Assembly: GCA_022841325.1 (NCBI GenBank)
Contig: JALHRS010000041.1
Span: forward strand, 1-50,114
Reading direction: 5' to 3'
Length of the DNA stretch: 50,114 bases
From: Lysobacterales bacterium
GTDB taxonomy: Bacteria; Pseudomonadota; Gammaproteobacteria; Xanthomonadales; SZUA-5
The translations under genes were made by a program, and so were the position numbers. The notes below the pieces were generated by a model that was given only the letters and a program-made list of their open reading frames with translations, did no database searches and was not told where the DNA came from. This document shows, one piece after another, positions 26,035 through 35,323 of the stretch. How positions within the stretch are numbered: position 1 is the stretch's first letter; every line of letters starts with the position of its first letter.

Positions 26035-26713
26035 CGCCCTGGCCGGCTTGTTGCAGCTGAGTTCGGCGACGCTGCCGATCGGCGCCTTCAGCCATTCGCT
26101 GGGTCTGGAAGCGGCGGTCGAGGCCGCCATCGTGGTCGATGCGGCAAGCGCCGAGCGCTGGATCGGCGATCAGCTGGAATGGCTCTGGGCGCGCGCGGAG
26201 GCGCCTCTTTGGCTGACGCTCTACGCAGCCTGGGGCGAACCGGATGCGTCGGCCCTGGAGCGCGGCAACGACCGCCTGCTGGCCATGCGCGAGAGTCAGG
26301 AATTGCTGCTGGAATGCACCCAGACCGGACACTCGCTGCGGCAATGGCTGCTGACGCTGCCGGCGATACCCCAGTTGCGCGCCGAACAGCGTGCAGTGCT
26401 TGGCCAGCTGCAGCCGGTGGCCTACGCCTGCGTGCACGCGCTGGCCGCTCGCGCCCTCGGCCTGAGCGCGGTGTCCGGCTTGCATGCCTGCGCCTGGAGC
26501 CTGCTGGAAAACCTCTGCAGCGCGGCGGTGAAGCTGGTGCCGCTGGGCCAGACCCAGGGTCAGGCGCTGCTGCGGCGACTGGCATTGCGGCTGCCGCAGG
26601 CGCTGACCCGCGCCCAATCGACACGGCCGGAGCAGATCAGCAATTTCGCGCCGATGCTGGCGATCCTGTCGGCGCAGCACGAATCCCAGTACTCGCGGCT
26701 GTTCCGATCGTGA
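26027..26713 (+). CDS. ureF: Urease accessory protein UreF
   Basis: The protein (228 aa) shows the UreF helical family: [21 protein letters not shown] at the N-terminus, [16 protein letters not shown] in the middle and [18 protein letters not shown] near the end. UreF recruits UreG to the UreD-urease complex and stimulates its GTPase cycle. The ATG at MTDALAG gives the family start and overlaps the ureE end. Confidence 0.94.
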   Translation: MTDALAGLLQLSSATLPIGAFSHSLGLEAAVEAAIVVDAASAERWIGDQLEWLWARAEAPLWLTLYAAWGEPDASALERGNDRLLAMRESQELLLECTQTGHSLRQWLLTLPAIPQLRAEQRAVLGQLQPVAYACVHALAARALGLSAVSGLHACAWSLLENLCSAAVKLVPLGQTQGQALLRRLALRLPQALTRAQSTRPEQISNFAPMLAILSAQHESQYSRLFRS

Positions 26714-26739
26714 GCGTGTGTGGGCTGCGAACTACTCTG

Positions 26740-26806
26740 GTCACTCCCGCGCAGGCGGGAGTCCAGAAGAACACTCTTGGATTCCCGCATTCGCGGGAAT
26801 GACGAC
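26740..26806. repeat. Inverted repeat between ureF and ureG
   Basis: Two hairpins in series, GTCACTCCCGC-gcag-GCGGGAGT (26740-26763) and ATTCCCGC-att-CGCGGGAATGAC (26780-26804), form the outer pair GTCA...TGAC. This is the widespread CGTCATTCCCGCG-type element found between genes in many Proteobacteria. It lies in the 121-nt ureF-ureG gap. Confidence 0.75.
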
Positions 26807-26834
26807 AACGGATCTTCATTACGGACTTCCATCC

Positions 26835-27497
26835 ATGAACACCGCCCACTGGACCGCTCGTCGCACCCGCTCCCTGCCGCCCCTGCGCATCGGCATCGGT
26901 GGCCCGGTAGGCTCGGGCAAGACCACGCTGCTGGAGATGCTGTGCAAGGCGCTGCGTGATCGCTATGAGCTGGTCGCCATCACCAACGACATCTACACCA
27001 AGGAAGACCAGCGCCTGCTGACCGTGGCCGGCGCGCTGCCGGCCGAGCGCATCATGGGTGTGGAAACCGGCGGCTGCCCGCACACGGCGATCCGCGAAGA
27101 TGCCTCGATCAATCTGGAAGCCATCGAACGCATGCTCATCCAGTTTCCCGATGCCGACATCGTCTTCATCGAATCGGGCGGTGACAATCTGGCTGCCACC
27201 TTCTCACCGGAACTGTCGGATCTGACGCTGTACGTGATCGATGTCGCCGGTGGCGAGAAAGTGCCGCGCAAGGGTGGCCCTGGCATCACCCGATCGGATC
27301 TGCTGATCATCAACAAGACCGATCTGGCGCCGCATGTGGGCGCCTCGCTCGAAATCATGCGCAGCGACACCACCCGCATGCGCGGGGGCAAGCCTTTTGT
27401 CATGACCGATCTGCGCACCCTCGCCGGGCTGGATCAGGTGATCGCCTTCATCGAGCGCGAGGGCCTGCTCGTCGGCACACAGAGAACCATCTCGTAG
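26835..27497 (+). CDS. ureG: Urease accessory GTPase UreG
   Basis: At 220 residues this is a standard SIMIBI GTPase: P-loop [25 protein letters not shown], the metal-binding CPH in [29 protein letters not shown], and the guanine motif [11 protein letters not shown]. UreG hydrolyses GTP to drive nickel insertion. The ATG gives the family start; the open frame upstream crosses the repeat. The stop TAG is also the beginning of the following inverted repeat. Confidence 0.96.
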   Translation: MNTAHWTARRTRSLPPLRIGIGGPVGSGKTTLLEMLCKALRDRYELVAITNDIYTKEDQRLLTVAGALPAERIMGVETGGCPHTAIREDASINLEAIERMLIQFPDADIVFIESGGDNLAATFSPELSDLTLYVIDVAGGEKVPRKGGPGITRSDLLIINKTDLAPHVGASLEIMRSDTTRMRGGKPFVMTDLRTLAGLDQVIAFIEREGLLVGTQRTIS

Positions 27498-27607
27498 GTC
27501 ATGTCGTCCGCGCAGCGGACTACGTGACAAGGCATGCCAGAATTCGCTCAGTTGCGCCTGTGGCGCGTCACCGTGTCACGTAGTCCCTGCGGGACAACGT
27601 GACCTAC
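27494..27607. repeat. GTAGGTCA-type inverted repeat starting at the ureG stop codon
   Basis: The left arm GTAGGTCATGTCGTCCGCGC...ACTACGTGACAA (27494-27530) and the right arm GTGTCACGTAGTCCCTGCGG...ACGTGACCTAC (27573-27607) are inverted. The TAG at 27495-27497 is the ureG stop. The element may act as transcription terminator of the operon and of the convergent gene that follows. Confidence 0.75.
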
Positions 27608-27629
27608 AAGAGCACGGGACCCGATGCCG

Positions 27630-28469
27630 CTATTCAACCCGCTCGCCCACGGCAAACTTCGCGGGCGGCGAGGCGCTGGTGCGCTGCAGGCGCCATATTC
27701 CCTGGTGCCCGCGCTCGTTCACGTCAGCACCGAGTTCGATGCCCGGCTCCAGGCTGCTGTCGGGGAAATCGCGGGCCTTGCAGCTGTCGGTTTCAGGGCC
27801 GGTGCAGATCCAGGCACTGCCGGCCACACCCATGATCTCGATGGCATAGGGCTCAAAGCGGGACAAGCGATAGCCCAGAAACTCGTGGCTCTGGTCCCAG
27901 GGCGCGCCCTTCTGCAGGCGCGTGTGGAAATTGCCGGCCAGCACCAGCGCCCGGGCCTCGGGCTGCGCCTCCAGCGCGGCGCTCAGGCCTTCCGCCATGG
28001 CCCGGTCGCGGGCATCGCCATCGGCTACCGCAGCGCCGACCTGATCAAGTGCCAGCACCTCGATCTGGGTCCTCAAGCGCAGCTGACGCAGCCGCTCCAG
28101 CAGCTCCAGCATGGCCAGGCTGCTGCGCCCGTCCTGATAGTCGCGGGTCCAGAATTTGCCTGCCAGCAGCGCCACACGGTCATCCCCGGTGCCAGCGCTG
28201 TCGAGAAAGGCATCGATGCGCTTCTGCTCATCGCGCGGCAACTCCAGCCCCACCACCAGTGGTGCTTCAGCCGCGAGTGCATCGGCCAGATCGGCCACCA
28301 GCGCCGGCACTTCGGCGGTGCCATGGATCTCACCGACCAGCAGCACGCGATGCCCGCCTGCCGCCTCCAGCAGTTGCTTCAACGGTGCTGCGGGCTCGGC
28401 GGCCAGCAACGGCGTCGACAGGACTACGGCCAGCAACAAGCAACCCAGGTGCAGACGGATCGCGATCAT
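27630..28469 (-). CDS. ChaN/EreA-like (DUF399, haem-binding uptake) secreted protein
   Basis: The 279-residue protein has a signal peptide (MIAIRLHLGCLLLAVVLSTPLLAA) and the ChaN family core: VLLVGEIHGTAEVPALVADL, VVGLELPRDEQ, and ALVLAGNFHTRL. ChaN is an iron-regulated haem-binding protein related to the Tiki and erythromycin-esterase folds; the conserved E and H of GEIH and GNFH would form the metal or haem site. There is no clear lipobox. The start has GGGAGA 9 nt upstream. It converges on the urease operon. The real ligand is not known. Confidence 0.78.
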   Translation of the reverse strand: MIAIRLHLGCLLLAVVLSTPLLAAEPAAPLKQLLEAAGGHRVLLVGEIHGTAEVPALVADLADALAAEAPLVVGLELPRDEQKRIDAFLDSAGTGDDRVALLAGKFWTRDYQDGRSSLAMLELLERLRQLRLRTQIEVLALDQVGAAVADGDARDRAMAEGLSAALEAQPEARALVLAGNFHTRLQKGAPWDQSHEFLGYRLSRFEPYAIEIMGVAGSAWICTGPETDSCKARDFPDSSLEPGIELGADVNERGHQGIWRLQRTSASPPAKFAVGERVE

Positions 28470-28568
28470 CGAGGAATCTCCCAAGGCCAAGCCAACCGGC
28501 ATCAGACCACTGAACCGATGCCGAAGTTCAACCCGCTTCGGTGGCCACGACACCGAGCGCAGGCTTGC

Positions 28569-28650
28569 TGTGGAGGGCGCCGCGCTGCGGCGCCGCTTTG
28601 CCCCGCCGGAAGATCCAGAGCGGCCGCGCAGGCGCGCGGCCCTCCTCAAC
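28569..28650. repeat. GTGGAGGGCGCCGCGC-family inverted repeat
   Basis: GTGGAGGGCGCCGCGCTGCG at the left and CGCAGGCGCGCGGCCCTCCTC at the right are inverted, with internal palindromes GGCGCCGC/GCGGCGCC. A nearly identical copy is at 33019-33101 and a shorter one at about 38747-38790. It lies in the 360-nt divergent gap between the ChaN-like gene and rquA; the rest of that gap shows no gene. Confidence 0.78.
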
Positions 28651-28828
28651 GCCGCGGGACTCACCGATATCGCTCATGGCCGAACGCAATCTCGGACCGA
28701 CAAGATCGGGCCTTGTGCGCTGAGGCGCGCAATCCTTCGCCCGAAGGCCTTTGATCAAGGTCAGACGCACTGCGACCGGCAGTGTGCATACTCAGTTTCG
28801 GGCATCGCCCATGTGCACAGGAGCTACC

Positions 28829-29530
28829 ATGACCGGCAAGTCCGCACTTCCCGCAGTCCCCCTGGCCGTTCCCGGCTATCTGGAACAGACCTACTGGTGG
28901 GCTTATGTGCATCCGAAGGCGGTCTACATCTTCGAGCGCCAGTGGCTGGTCAATCTGATCCTGTGGGGTAACTTCGCGCGTTTGCGCGATGCCGCGCTGA
29001 ACACCCTGGGTGACTCGCTCGGCGGCCGCACGCTGCAGATCGCCTGCGTCTACGGCAACCTGACCGCCAGACTGCGCCAGCGCATCGCCCCCAAGGGCCA
29101 GCTCGACGTCGTCGACATCCTGCCGGTGCAGCTCAACAATCTGGCCCGCAAATTGCCGGCCGAGGCGCAGGTGGGACTGATCCACGCCGACAGCGCCGAT
29201 CTGCCGATGGCCAACGCCAGCTACGACCGTGCACTGCTGTTCTTCCTGCTGCACGAAATGCCCGAGGACGTGCGCAAATCGACCCTGGCCGAAGCCCTGC
29301 GGGTCATCAAGCCCGGCGGCCAGCTGGTCATCGTCGACTACCATCGACCGAGCGCCGCCAACCCGCTGTACTGGCCCATGCAGGGCATCCTGCGCACGCT
29401 GGAGCCCTATGCCATGGATCTGTGGCGCCAGCCGCTCGAAGCCTGGCTGCCACCCGGCATCAAGCCGTCCCAGATTCAGCGCTCCACGCTGTTCGGCAAG
29501 CTCTATCAACTGGTGACGATCACCGTCTAG
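28829..29530 (+). CDS. rquA: Rhodoquinone biosynthesis methyltransferase-like protein RquA
   Basis: This 233-residue class I methyltransferase-like protein matches my memory of RquA closely: YWWAYVHPKAVYIFERQWLV followed by NLILWGNFARLRDAAL, TLQIACVYGNLTARL at the SAM-motif position (without the usual GxGxG), DVVDILPVQLNNLARKL, FFLLHEMPEDVRKSTLAEAL, VIKPGGQLVIVDYHRPS and TLEPYAMDLWR. RquA converts ubiquinone to rhodoquinone, which carries electrons to fumarate reductase under low oxygen. The ATG has AGGAG 6 nt upstream. It stands alone and divergent from the ChaN-like gene. A related non-RquA methyltransferase cannot be excluded. Confidence 0.78.
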   Translation: MTGKSALPAVPLAVPGYLEQTYWWAYVHPKAVYIFERQWLVNLILWGNFARLRDAALNTLGDSLGGRTLQIACVYGNLTARLRQRIAPKGQLDVVDILPVQLNNLARKLPAEAQVGLIHADSADLPMANASYDRALLFFLLHEMPEDVRKSTLAEALRVIKPGGQLVIVDYHRPSAANPLYWPMQGILRTLEPYAMDLWRQPLEAWLPPGIKPSQIQRSTLFGKLYQLVTITV

Positions 29531-29668
29531 CCGGGGCCGGGGCAGCGACGAGGGCGCAACCGTCCGCAGGGCTCGCCCGTGCGTCCATCGGCCCATGGTT
29601 GCCGGCCAGCCTGAGCTGTGTGATTGTCGGTCCGCAATGTTTCGGCATAGGCACCGACAAGGCAGATC

Positions 29669-32017
29669 ATGAGTTCCAACAACGCTTCTGGCGATGCCAC
29701 CTTTCGCCGCATGTTGCAGGCGCGCATCACCCAGCTTGCCATGCAGGCGCAGACCACCCTCGCTGAGGCTTGGGCGCCCGACCGCGTTGCCGAGTTGCGG
29801 ACATCCTTCGCCGAGACCAGCGACATTGCCACGCGCTTCAAGCTCGACGAGGTCGCCCGAGCCTGTCGTGACACCGGCGCCTATCTGGGTTTTCTGCTGG
29901 ACGGTGCCGAGCCGCCCGATGACGGCGAACGCCAGCGCCTGAACGACTTTCTGGAGTTGCTCGCCCACCAGGCGCTGGAGCTGGCCGCTCAGCTGCATCG
30001 GGAGGAGAACACCCGCGCTGCCGTGCTCTACGTGCGCCCGGCTGATCGCGATATCCCGGGCCTGCAGGCGCAGCTGCGGCAGCAAGGCTGGCGGGCGCTG
30101 ATCGAGGCCGACCGCGACGGCGTCGCCCAGGTCGTCGACGACCAGACTCTGGTCGGCGTCGTCGTGGATTCCAGCCTGCTGCCGCAATTGGGCGAGATCA
30201 TCGACAGCATCGATCAGGCCCGCAAGCCCGGGCCGACCCCGCCGGTGCTGGTCGTCACGCTGGAGGGCAGCATCACCGAGCAGCTGCTCGGCATGACCGG
30301 CAGCACCGATGCCTTCATCGCCCACGCCGATGCCGCAGGCGTGGTCCGCAAGCTGGTCGAACTGCAGCACACGCTGAGTTCGGCCGAGCCGCTGCGGGTG
30401 TTGATCGTGGATGACGACCGCACCCAGATCGTGTTCTACGACGCCGTACTGCGACGTCGCGGCATCACCACACGGGTGGCTACCAGCTCACGGGAAGCGC
30501 TGGGCGTGGTCCAGACCTTCAGACCCGATCTGATGCTGGTGAATCTCAACATGCCGGAAATCGATGGCATGGCCTTGACGGCCCGCGTCCGCGAAATGCC
30601 GGGGACGCTGCTGCTGCCGATCGTGTTTGTCTCCGGCGAGCAGGATGTGGACAAACGCACCCGGGCCATCAATGTCGGCGCCGACGATTTCCTGACCCGA
30701 CCGGTGCAGCCGGCGCATCTGATCGACGTGGTTGTCGGCCGCGCCAAGCGCGCCCGCGCACTCAGGCGCCAGGTATTGAGTGGACCGCTGGCGGCACCGA
30801 CCGGACCCTTGGCCCGCAGCCTGCTGGCGCTGCGCATCCGCGATCTTGACGACCGCCCCGCGGCACTGATTTCGGTCGGCATCGAGAATGCCAAGGCCCT
30901 GACCGAGAAATTGCCCAGTCTGCTGCGCTGCGAAATGGAACAGGCCATCTCCGGTCGTATCGCCGCCCGCCTCGGCGCCGGGGATTCCTTCGGTCCCTGG
31001 AACGAGTTCCATTTTCTGGTGCTGGCCGCCCGCAACAGCGAAGGCGAATTGCACCAGCTGGCACAGAATCTGCGGCAGGGCATAGACGTGCGTCCGGTGG
31101 TGGTTTCACGCGGACAGATCAAGGTGCAGGCACGGGTCGAACTCTGCGCGGCCCTGCCGGACGCACAGCGCTGGCTGGACCTGGCACTGGGCGTGTGGGC
31201 CCGCGGCGGCAAAGCCGAGGATGCCGCTCAATCCGCCCAAGCGGCGCCGGCACCGAAGAAGGAAAGCCCCACCGCCGGCAACCCGGTGACGCATCCGCAA
31301 CTGGATTTGTGCGTGGCTGAGTATCAACCGTTGATCATGGTGCGCGGCGCCGTGACCGACCAATGGCAGCAGCGCCTGCGCCTGCGCACCGGGCCGCAGC
31401 AGCCGGCCACGCTGGGTCGCGACAATTACTACGAACAGGCGCTCCACGCCGGCACGCTGGCCAGACTGGACCGCATGGCCCTGCGCCTGGCGCTGGACAG
31501 CATCGTCGCCCAGCGCAAACGGGGGCGCCAATTGCGCATTCAGGTGGAAGTGGCGCTGCCGACCATCATCGATCCGGGCTTCTTTGCCTATCTTGAGGAT
31601 GAATGCCGCAAGAGCGGACTGACCCGCGGCTCGGGTGAACTCACGCTGGAACTCGACACCGATGCGGTCATTGAGCAGCTGAGCACCGTGCGACCGGTCC
31701 TGGACCGCTTGCGCACGCTCGGCGTACATCTGTGCCTGCGCCATTTCGGGCTGCAGAAGGAAGCGCTGCGCCTGCTGCAACAGATCAATGTCGACGCCGT
31801 CAAGCTCGACACCGATCTGGCGCTGCAGCCATCGCTGGCGTTCACCTCGATGCTGGCGCATGTGCGCGATGGCGGCGTCCCGATCGAGGTCGAGGATGTC
31901 CCCGACCGCCTCACCATCACCCGCCTGTGGGAGCTTGGCACCGACTACATCCAGTGCGAGCAACTGCGCGGCTACAGCGAATCGCTGGAGTTCGAATTCC
32001 AGGCGACCGTGGGTTAG
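29669..32017 (+). CDS. Multidomain signalling scaffold: degenerate Hpt-REC-REC-GGDEF-EAL
   Basis: The 782-residue cytoplasmic protein reads as an Hpt-like helical domain (about 10-105) without the phosphorylatable His, a very degenerate receiver (117-235), a better receiver (243-362), a GGDEF-like domain (about 370-520) and an EAL-like domain (about 545-780). In the better receiver D248-D250 are kept, but the phosphoacceptor Asp is N292 (LMLVNLNMPE) and the conserved Lys is R344 (FLTRPV). The GGDEF site reads GPWNEF (442-447), and DDFG of EAL is RHFG (691-694). The protein should neither be phosphorylated nor make or cut c-di-GMP. Binding of a partner or of c-di-GMP, as in FimX, is the plausible role. 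Confidence 0.8.
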   Translation: MSSNNASGDATFRRMLQARITQLAMQAQTTLAEAWAPDRVAELRTSFAETSDIATRFKLDEVARACRDTGAYLGFLLDGAEPPDDGERQRLNDFLELLAHQALELAAQLHREENTRAAVLYVRPADRDIPGLQAQLRQQGWRALIEADRDGVAQVVDDQTLVGVVVDSSLLPQLGEIIDSIDQARKPGPTPPVLVVTLEGSITEQLLGMTGSTDAFIAHADAAGVVRKLVELQHTLSSAEPLRVLIVDDDRTQIVFYDAVLRRRGITTRVATSSREALGVVQTFRPDLMLVNLNMPEIDGMALTARVREMPGTLLLPIVFVSGEQDVDKRTRAINVGADDFLTRPVQPAHLIDVVVGRAKRARALRRQVLSGPLAAPTGPLARSLLALRIRDLDDRPAALISVGIENAKALTEKLPSLLRCEMEQAISGRIAARLGAGDSFGPWNEFHFLVLAARNSEGELHQLAQNLRQGIDVRPVVVSRGQIKVQARVELCAALPDAQRWLDLALGVWARGGKAEDAAQSAQAAPAPKKESPTAGNPVTHPQLDLCVAEYQPLIMVRGAVTDQWQQRLRLRTGPQQPATLGRDNYYEQALHAGTLARLDRMALRLALDSIVAQRKRGRQLRIQVEVALPTIIDPGFFAYLEDECRKSGLTRGSGELTLELDTDAVIEQLSTVRPVLDRLRTLGVHLCLRHFGLQKEALRLLQQINVDAVKLDTDLALQPSLAFTSMLAHVRDGGVPIEVEDVPDRLTITRLWELGTDYIQCEQLRGYSESLEFEFQATVG

Positions 32018-32021
32018 CCGA

Positions 32022-32732
32022 TCACCACTCCGTGCGTCCGGGCAGCAGCCCCTTGAGTTCCGCATCGGTCAGATTCCGCCACTGGCCGAGCTTGAGCGCA
32101 CCGAGCTTGATGTTGTCGATGCGCACCCGGCGCAATTCCGTCACCCGATAGCCGAGCGCCGCCGACATCAAACGAATCTGGCGGTTGAGGCCCTGGGTCA
32201 GGACGATGCGGAAGCCGAACTTGGCGATGCGTGAGGTGCGGCACGGCAGGGTCTTCTTGCCGTGGATGACCACGCCCCTGGACATGCTCGCCAGGAATTC
32301 CGGGGTCACGGTCTTGTTGACGCCGACCAGGTATTCCTTCTCGTGCTTGTTCTCGGCACGCAGAATGTCATTGACGATATCGCCGTTGCTGGTCAGCAGG
32401 ATCAAGCCCTCGGAGTCCTTGTCCAGGCGTCCGATCGGGAAGATCCGTTGTTCGTGACCGACAAATTCGACGATGTTTCCGGACACCGAATCCTCGGTGG
32501 TGCAGGTGATGCCGACCGGCTTGTTCAGGGCGATGTAGACATGCTTGCGGCCCTTCTTCTTCGGCCGCGCCCGCAGTTCGGCGCCATCGACGCGCACCTC
32601 GTCGCCTTCGGCCACGTCCATGCCGATCAGCGCGACTTCGCCGTTGAGCGTGACCCGCCCTTGCTCGATCAGCTCGTCCGCTTCTCGGCGCGAACAGAAA
32701 CCGGTTTCACTGATGTGCTTGTTGAGGCGCAT
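32022..32732 (-). CDS. rluF: 23S rRNA pseudouridine synthase RluF-like
   Basis: This 236-residue enzyme has an N-terminal S4 RNA-binding domain (MRLNKHISETGFCSRREADELI...RVTLNGEVA, cited in part) and the RluB/E/F catalytic core with GRLDKDSEGLILLT, catalytic D104, and the late motif TQGLNRQIRLMSAALGYRV. The sequence after it (LRRVRIDNIKLGALKLGQWR) follows E. coli RluF, which modifies U2604 of 23S rRNA. RluF of E. coli is longer by about 50 residues at the C-terminus. It converges on the scaffold gene with 4 nt between. Confidence 0.87.
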   Translation of the reverse strand: MRLNKHISETGFCSRREADELIEQGRVTLNGEVALIGMDVAEGDEVRVDGAELRARPKKKGRKHVYIALNKPVGITCTTEDSVSGNIVEFVGHEQRIFPIGRLDKDSEGLILLTSNGDIVNDILRAENKHEKEYLVGVNKTVTPEFLASMSRGVVIHGKKTLPCRTSRIAKFGFRIVLTQGLNRQIRLMSAALGYRVTELRRVRIDNIKLGALKLGQWRNLTDAELKGLLPGRTEW

Positions 32733-32895
32733 GGCTTGGGAGCTTGGAAAGGAAGAGGTTTGCAGTGACGGAAACTAGCAGAGTGGCGTCATTGCAAAGT
32801 CGGCAAATCCGCCCGCGGCCATCCGCTGCGTCTGAGACTGTGCTACGGCATTGCTTCACTGCGCGTTCCATGAGCCCATATCACAAGGAGTGGAT

Positions 32896-32975
32896 GCGTC
32901 ATTGCGAGGAGCGTAGCGACGAAGCAATCCAGCGCCTGTGCGGATCTGCGTCTGGATTGCTTCGCTACGCTCTCC
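32896..32975. repeat. CGTCATTGCGAG-family inverted repeat
   Basis: The left arm GCGTCATTGCGAGGAGCGTA...GAAGCAATCCAG (32896-32932) pairs with CTGGATTGCTTCGCTACGCTC (32952-32972). A partial copy of the same start (GCGTCATTGCAAAG) lies at about 32784. The whole 483-nt gap 32733-33215 is repeat-derived and holds no gene I can support. Confidence 0.75.
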
Positions 32976-33018
32976 ATGAACCGCATTCCGGCGCAGGCCT
33001 CCGGGGTTTCGGGTTGCT

Positions 33019-33101
33019 GTTGTGGAGGGCGCCGCGCTGCGGCGCCGCTTTGCGCTGAGCGGAGGTCAAGAGCGGCCGCGCAGGCGCGCGGCCCTCCTCA
33101 A
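33019..33101. repeat. GTGGAGGGCGCCGCGC-family inverted repeat
   Basis: This is a near-identical copy of the element at 28569: TGTGGAGGGCGCCGCGCTGC on the left and CAGGCGCGCGGCCCTCCTCA on the right. It lies 44 nt behind the previous repeat and is followed by a lone CGCAATGACGCC arm near 33166. Confidence 0.78.
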
Positions 33102-33215
33102 AGCCGCCCCGTGCCTGCCAGGGTTCATGGCCCGTCGGCAGTGCCGGGACGACACCCGGTGGCTCGCAATGACGCCGCAGTCCAAAACCCATCACGCACC
33201 GCCGTTCCCCGGCGT

Positions 33216-33806
33216 TCAGCGCCCGCACCTGGCGGCCCAGCCTTCCCAACCCAGGGCCCTGAGCGTTTCGATGTTGCGCCGGTAGATCTCGTCGGTGTCG
33301 TCCACCGCTTCGATGGCGCGATCGATGCTGCTTTCGCGCAGCAGATGCAGGGTCGGGTACGGTGAGCGATTGCTGCAGTTCTCGATGGCCTCGGCCTCGG
33401 CGTCGGCAAACTGGTAGTCGGGATGGAAGCTGGCCACCTGCAGTTCGCCCTCCAGCCCCAGCGCCTGCACGGTGGCCTCGGCGATCTCCAGAAAATCATT
33501 GAAATCGAGGAAATCGACCAGTACCTGCGGGTGGATCAACAGCGTGGTTTCGATCTCCTCGGCATCGGCCGCCGCCAGTCGCCCGAGCTCCTCGGCCAGA
33601 TCGGCCACCAGCTGATCTTCATCGATGGCCGTGCTGACCCGAAAACGCACCCGTCCCTTGACATAGGGTGCTCTTGCGAAGGGACACAGATTGAGCCCGA
33701 TGACGGCCTGTTCCAGCCACTGGCGGGTGGCGGCGACGACGGCTTCTGCGCTGGGATGGTCTGGCTGCTCGGACACGTCGGCTCTGCCGGGGCGGGGGCT
33801 GCGCAT
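33216..33806 (-). CDS. DUF1415 family protein
   Basis: The 196-residue protein has the DUF1415 landmarks TRQWLEQAVIGLNLCPFARA, YVKGRVRF and SFHPDYQFA, then NRSPYPTLHLLRESSID. Function is unknown for the family; a conserved Cys and His pattern (NLCPFA, SFHP, PTLHLLRE) hints at metal or redox chemistry, but this is inference. The ATG has no clear RBS; a GTG ten codons downstream (VSEQPDH) is an alternative start. The C-terminus WEGWAARCGR is slightly longer than I would expect. Confidence 0.82.
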   Translation of the reverse strand: MRSPRPGRADVSEQPDHPSAEAVVAATRQWLEQAVIGLNLCPFARAPYVKGRVRFRVSTAIDEDQLVADLAEELGRLAAADAEEIETTLLIHPQVLVDFLDFNDFLEIAEATVQALGLEGELQVASFHPDYQFADAEAEAIENCSNRSPYPTLHLLRESSIDRAIEAVDDTDEIYRRNIETLRALGWEGWAARCGR

Positions 33807-34018
33807 TCTGGACTGTGGCCCGGCCCTTGGCCACCGGCCGGCGCCACACCAGGGTCGATGGCAGCACTGGTCACGACTGTCGGCTGCACCTCATTCCGGC
33901 AAGCACCAGCCGCTATCCCTCACAATAGACGCGCACGCACCCGGACCCACGGTCGCTGCAAGCGGCAGATGCGATGCCCGTGTCGCTGCCACTGGCTTGT
34001 TGCGAAGGACTTGAACCC

Positions 34019-35161
34019 ATGCGCTTTCGACTGCCCTGCCCTGCCTGGTTCCAGATGCCGGTCCTGGCCTTGTTGATGGTCGGCTGCCAGTCCACGGGGG
34101 CAAAACCGCTATCCCCCGATGACCAGGTGCTGTTCCTGCCGAGCACGGCGCGGCAACTGGGCGCAGACCAGGTCGAAATGCGGGTCGAGAGCTGGGTATT
34201 CGAATTCGAGCGCAGACCCGGACTCAGCGCCCTGCTCGCCCACCATCTGGACCTGGATCCGGAGCAGATGGCGATCGGAGATCGCAACCGCTTCTACGCC
34301 CGCACACAGCTGTTTCGGGTGGATTCGGAAAGCCGCAAGCAGATCGCACTGACCCTGCCCTACCGCTGCGCAGGGCCGGGGCAGCGCTGCGACCAGCCGG
34401 AGCTGCCGCGCAGCAACGGTGCCGGCCGTAGCAGCAGCCGGCTGTTGCTGAACGCGCCTGCAGGCCTCGAGGATGGCGACTGGATCGAGTTCTCGGTGGT
34501 GATGCCCGCCGGTGATGCGCGCCAGTTCGGGGGCCGAGCGCTGTGGCTGGCGCCAGAAGGGCTTTCGGTCATCTCCGATATCGACGACACCATCAAGATC
34601 TCGGAGGTCGGCGATCGCCGTCAGATGTTGCTGAACACCTTCGTCCACGAATTCGCCGCGGTGCCGGGCATGGCTGCGCAGTATCAGCAGCTCGCACAGG
34701 AGAGCCACGCCCGTTTCCACTATGTGTCCTCCAGCCCGATCCAGCTGTACTCGCCGCTGGCGCAGTTTCTGGACGATCAGGGCTTTCCGCGCGGCAGCGT
34801 GCATCTGCGCGAATCGACCTCCTTCACCAAGGTGATTCCACGCAAGGGCGATTCTCGCCGGCACAAGCTCGCTGCCATCGGCCAGCTCCTCAGCGATTTC
34901 CCGGATCGACGATTTCTGCTGATCGGTGATTCCGGCGAATCGGACCCGGAGATTTACGGCGAGATTGCCCGCGAACACCCCCACCAGGTCGTCGGCATCC
35001 GCATCCGCAAGGTCGGCGACCAGGACTTGCAGCTCGAGCGCTACCAGCGGAGTTTCCGCGGCTTGCCGGCGACCTTGTGGCAGGTTTTCGACGACGACGG
35101 AAGCATGAGGCTGTTGCCGCAGACAGCGGTGCCCGAGCCCTCGCTGCTGCCGGGCTCTTGA
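34019..35161 (+). CDS. App1-like (DUF2183) phosphatidate phosphatase lipoprotein
   Basis: This 380-residue protein starts with a lipoprotein signal (lipobox LMVGC, Cys near residue 22). The App1 domain (about 175-350) has the HAD-type active-site motif SDIDDTIKISEV, then YVSSSPIQLY, FPRGSVHLRES, KGDSRRHKLAAI and LIGDSGESDPEIYGE. In yeast App1 dephosphorylates phosphatidic acid. Here it would act at the membrane on the periplasmic side. The start has AAGGAC 9 nt upstream. The N-terminal half (about 40-160) is a beta-rich domain seen in bacterial relatives. Confidence 0.86.
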   Translation: MRFRLPCPAWFQMPVLALLMVGCQSTGAKPLSPDDQVLFLPSTARQLGADQVEMRVESWVFEFERRPGLSALLAHHLDLDPEQMAIGDRNRFYARTQLFRVDSESRKQIALTLPYRCAGPGQRCDQPELPRSNGAGRSSSRLLLNAPAGLEDGDWIEFSVVMPAGDARQFGGRALWLAPEGLSVISDIDDTIKISEVGDRRQMLLNTFVHEFAAVPGMAAQYQQLAQESHARFHYVSSSPIQLYSPLAQFLDDQGFPRGSVHLRESTSFTKVIPRKGDSRRHKLAAIGQLLSDFPDRRFLLIGDSGESDPEIYGEIAREHPHQVVGIRIRKVGDQDLQLERYQRSFRGLPATLWQVFDDDGSMRLLPQTAVPEPSLLPGS

Positions 35162-35253
35162 GCTGGCGAAGCCTGATGGCTGGCCGAACGTCGAGTCCAC
35201 ACTGAGCGACCGGGGCACGGGGCACGGGAAAAGGCTGAGGGTTTCGGGCTTTT

Positions 35254-35323
35254 GTGGGTCCAGACTTGTCTGGACGCTTATGGACTTCCGGCGGGAGGAG
35301 CGTCCAGACAAGTCTGGACCTAC
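35254..35323. repeat. Inverted repeat GTGGGTCCAGACTTGTCTGG
   Basis: The arms at 35254-35278 and 35299-35323 are near-perfect reverse complements of about 24 nt, each containing its own palindrome CCAGACttGTCTGG or CCAGACAAGTCTGG. The loop is 20 nt. It lies in the 272-nt gap between two convergent genes and could terminate both. Confidence 0.8.
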
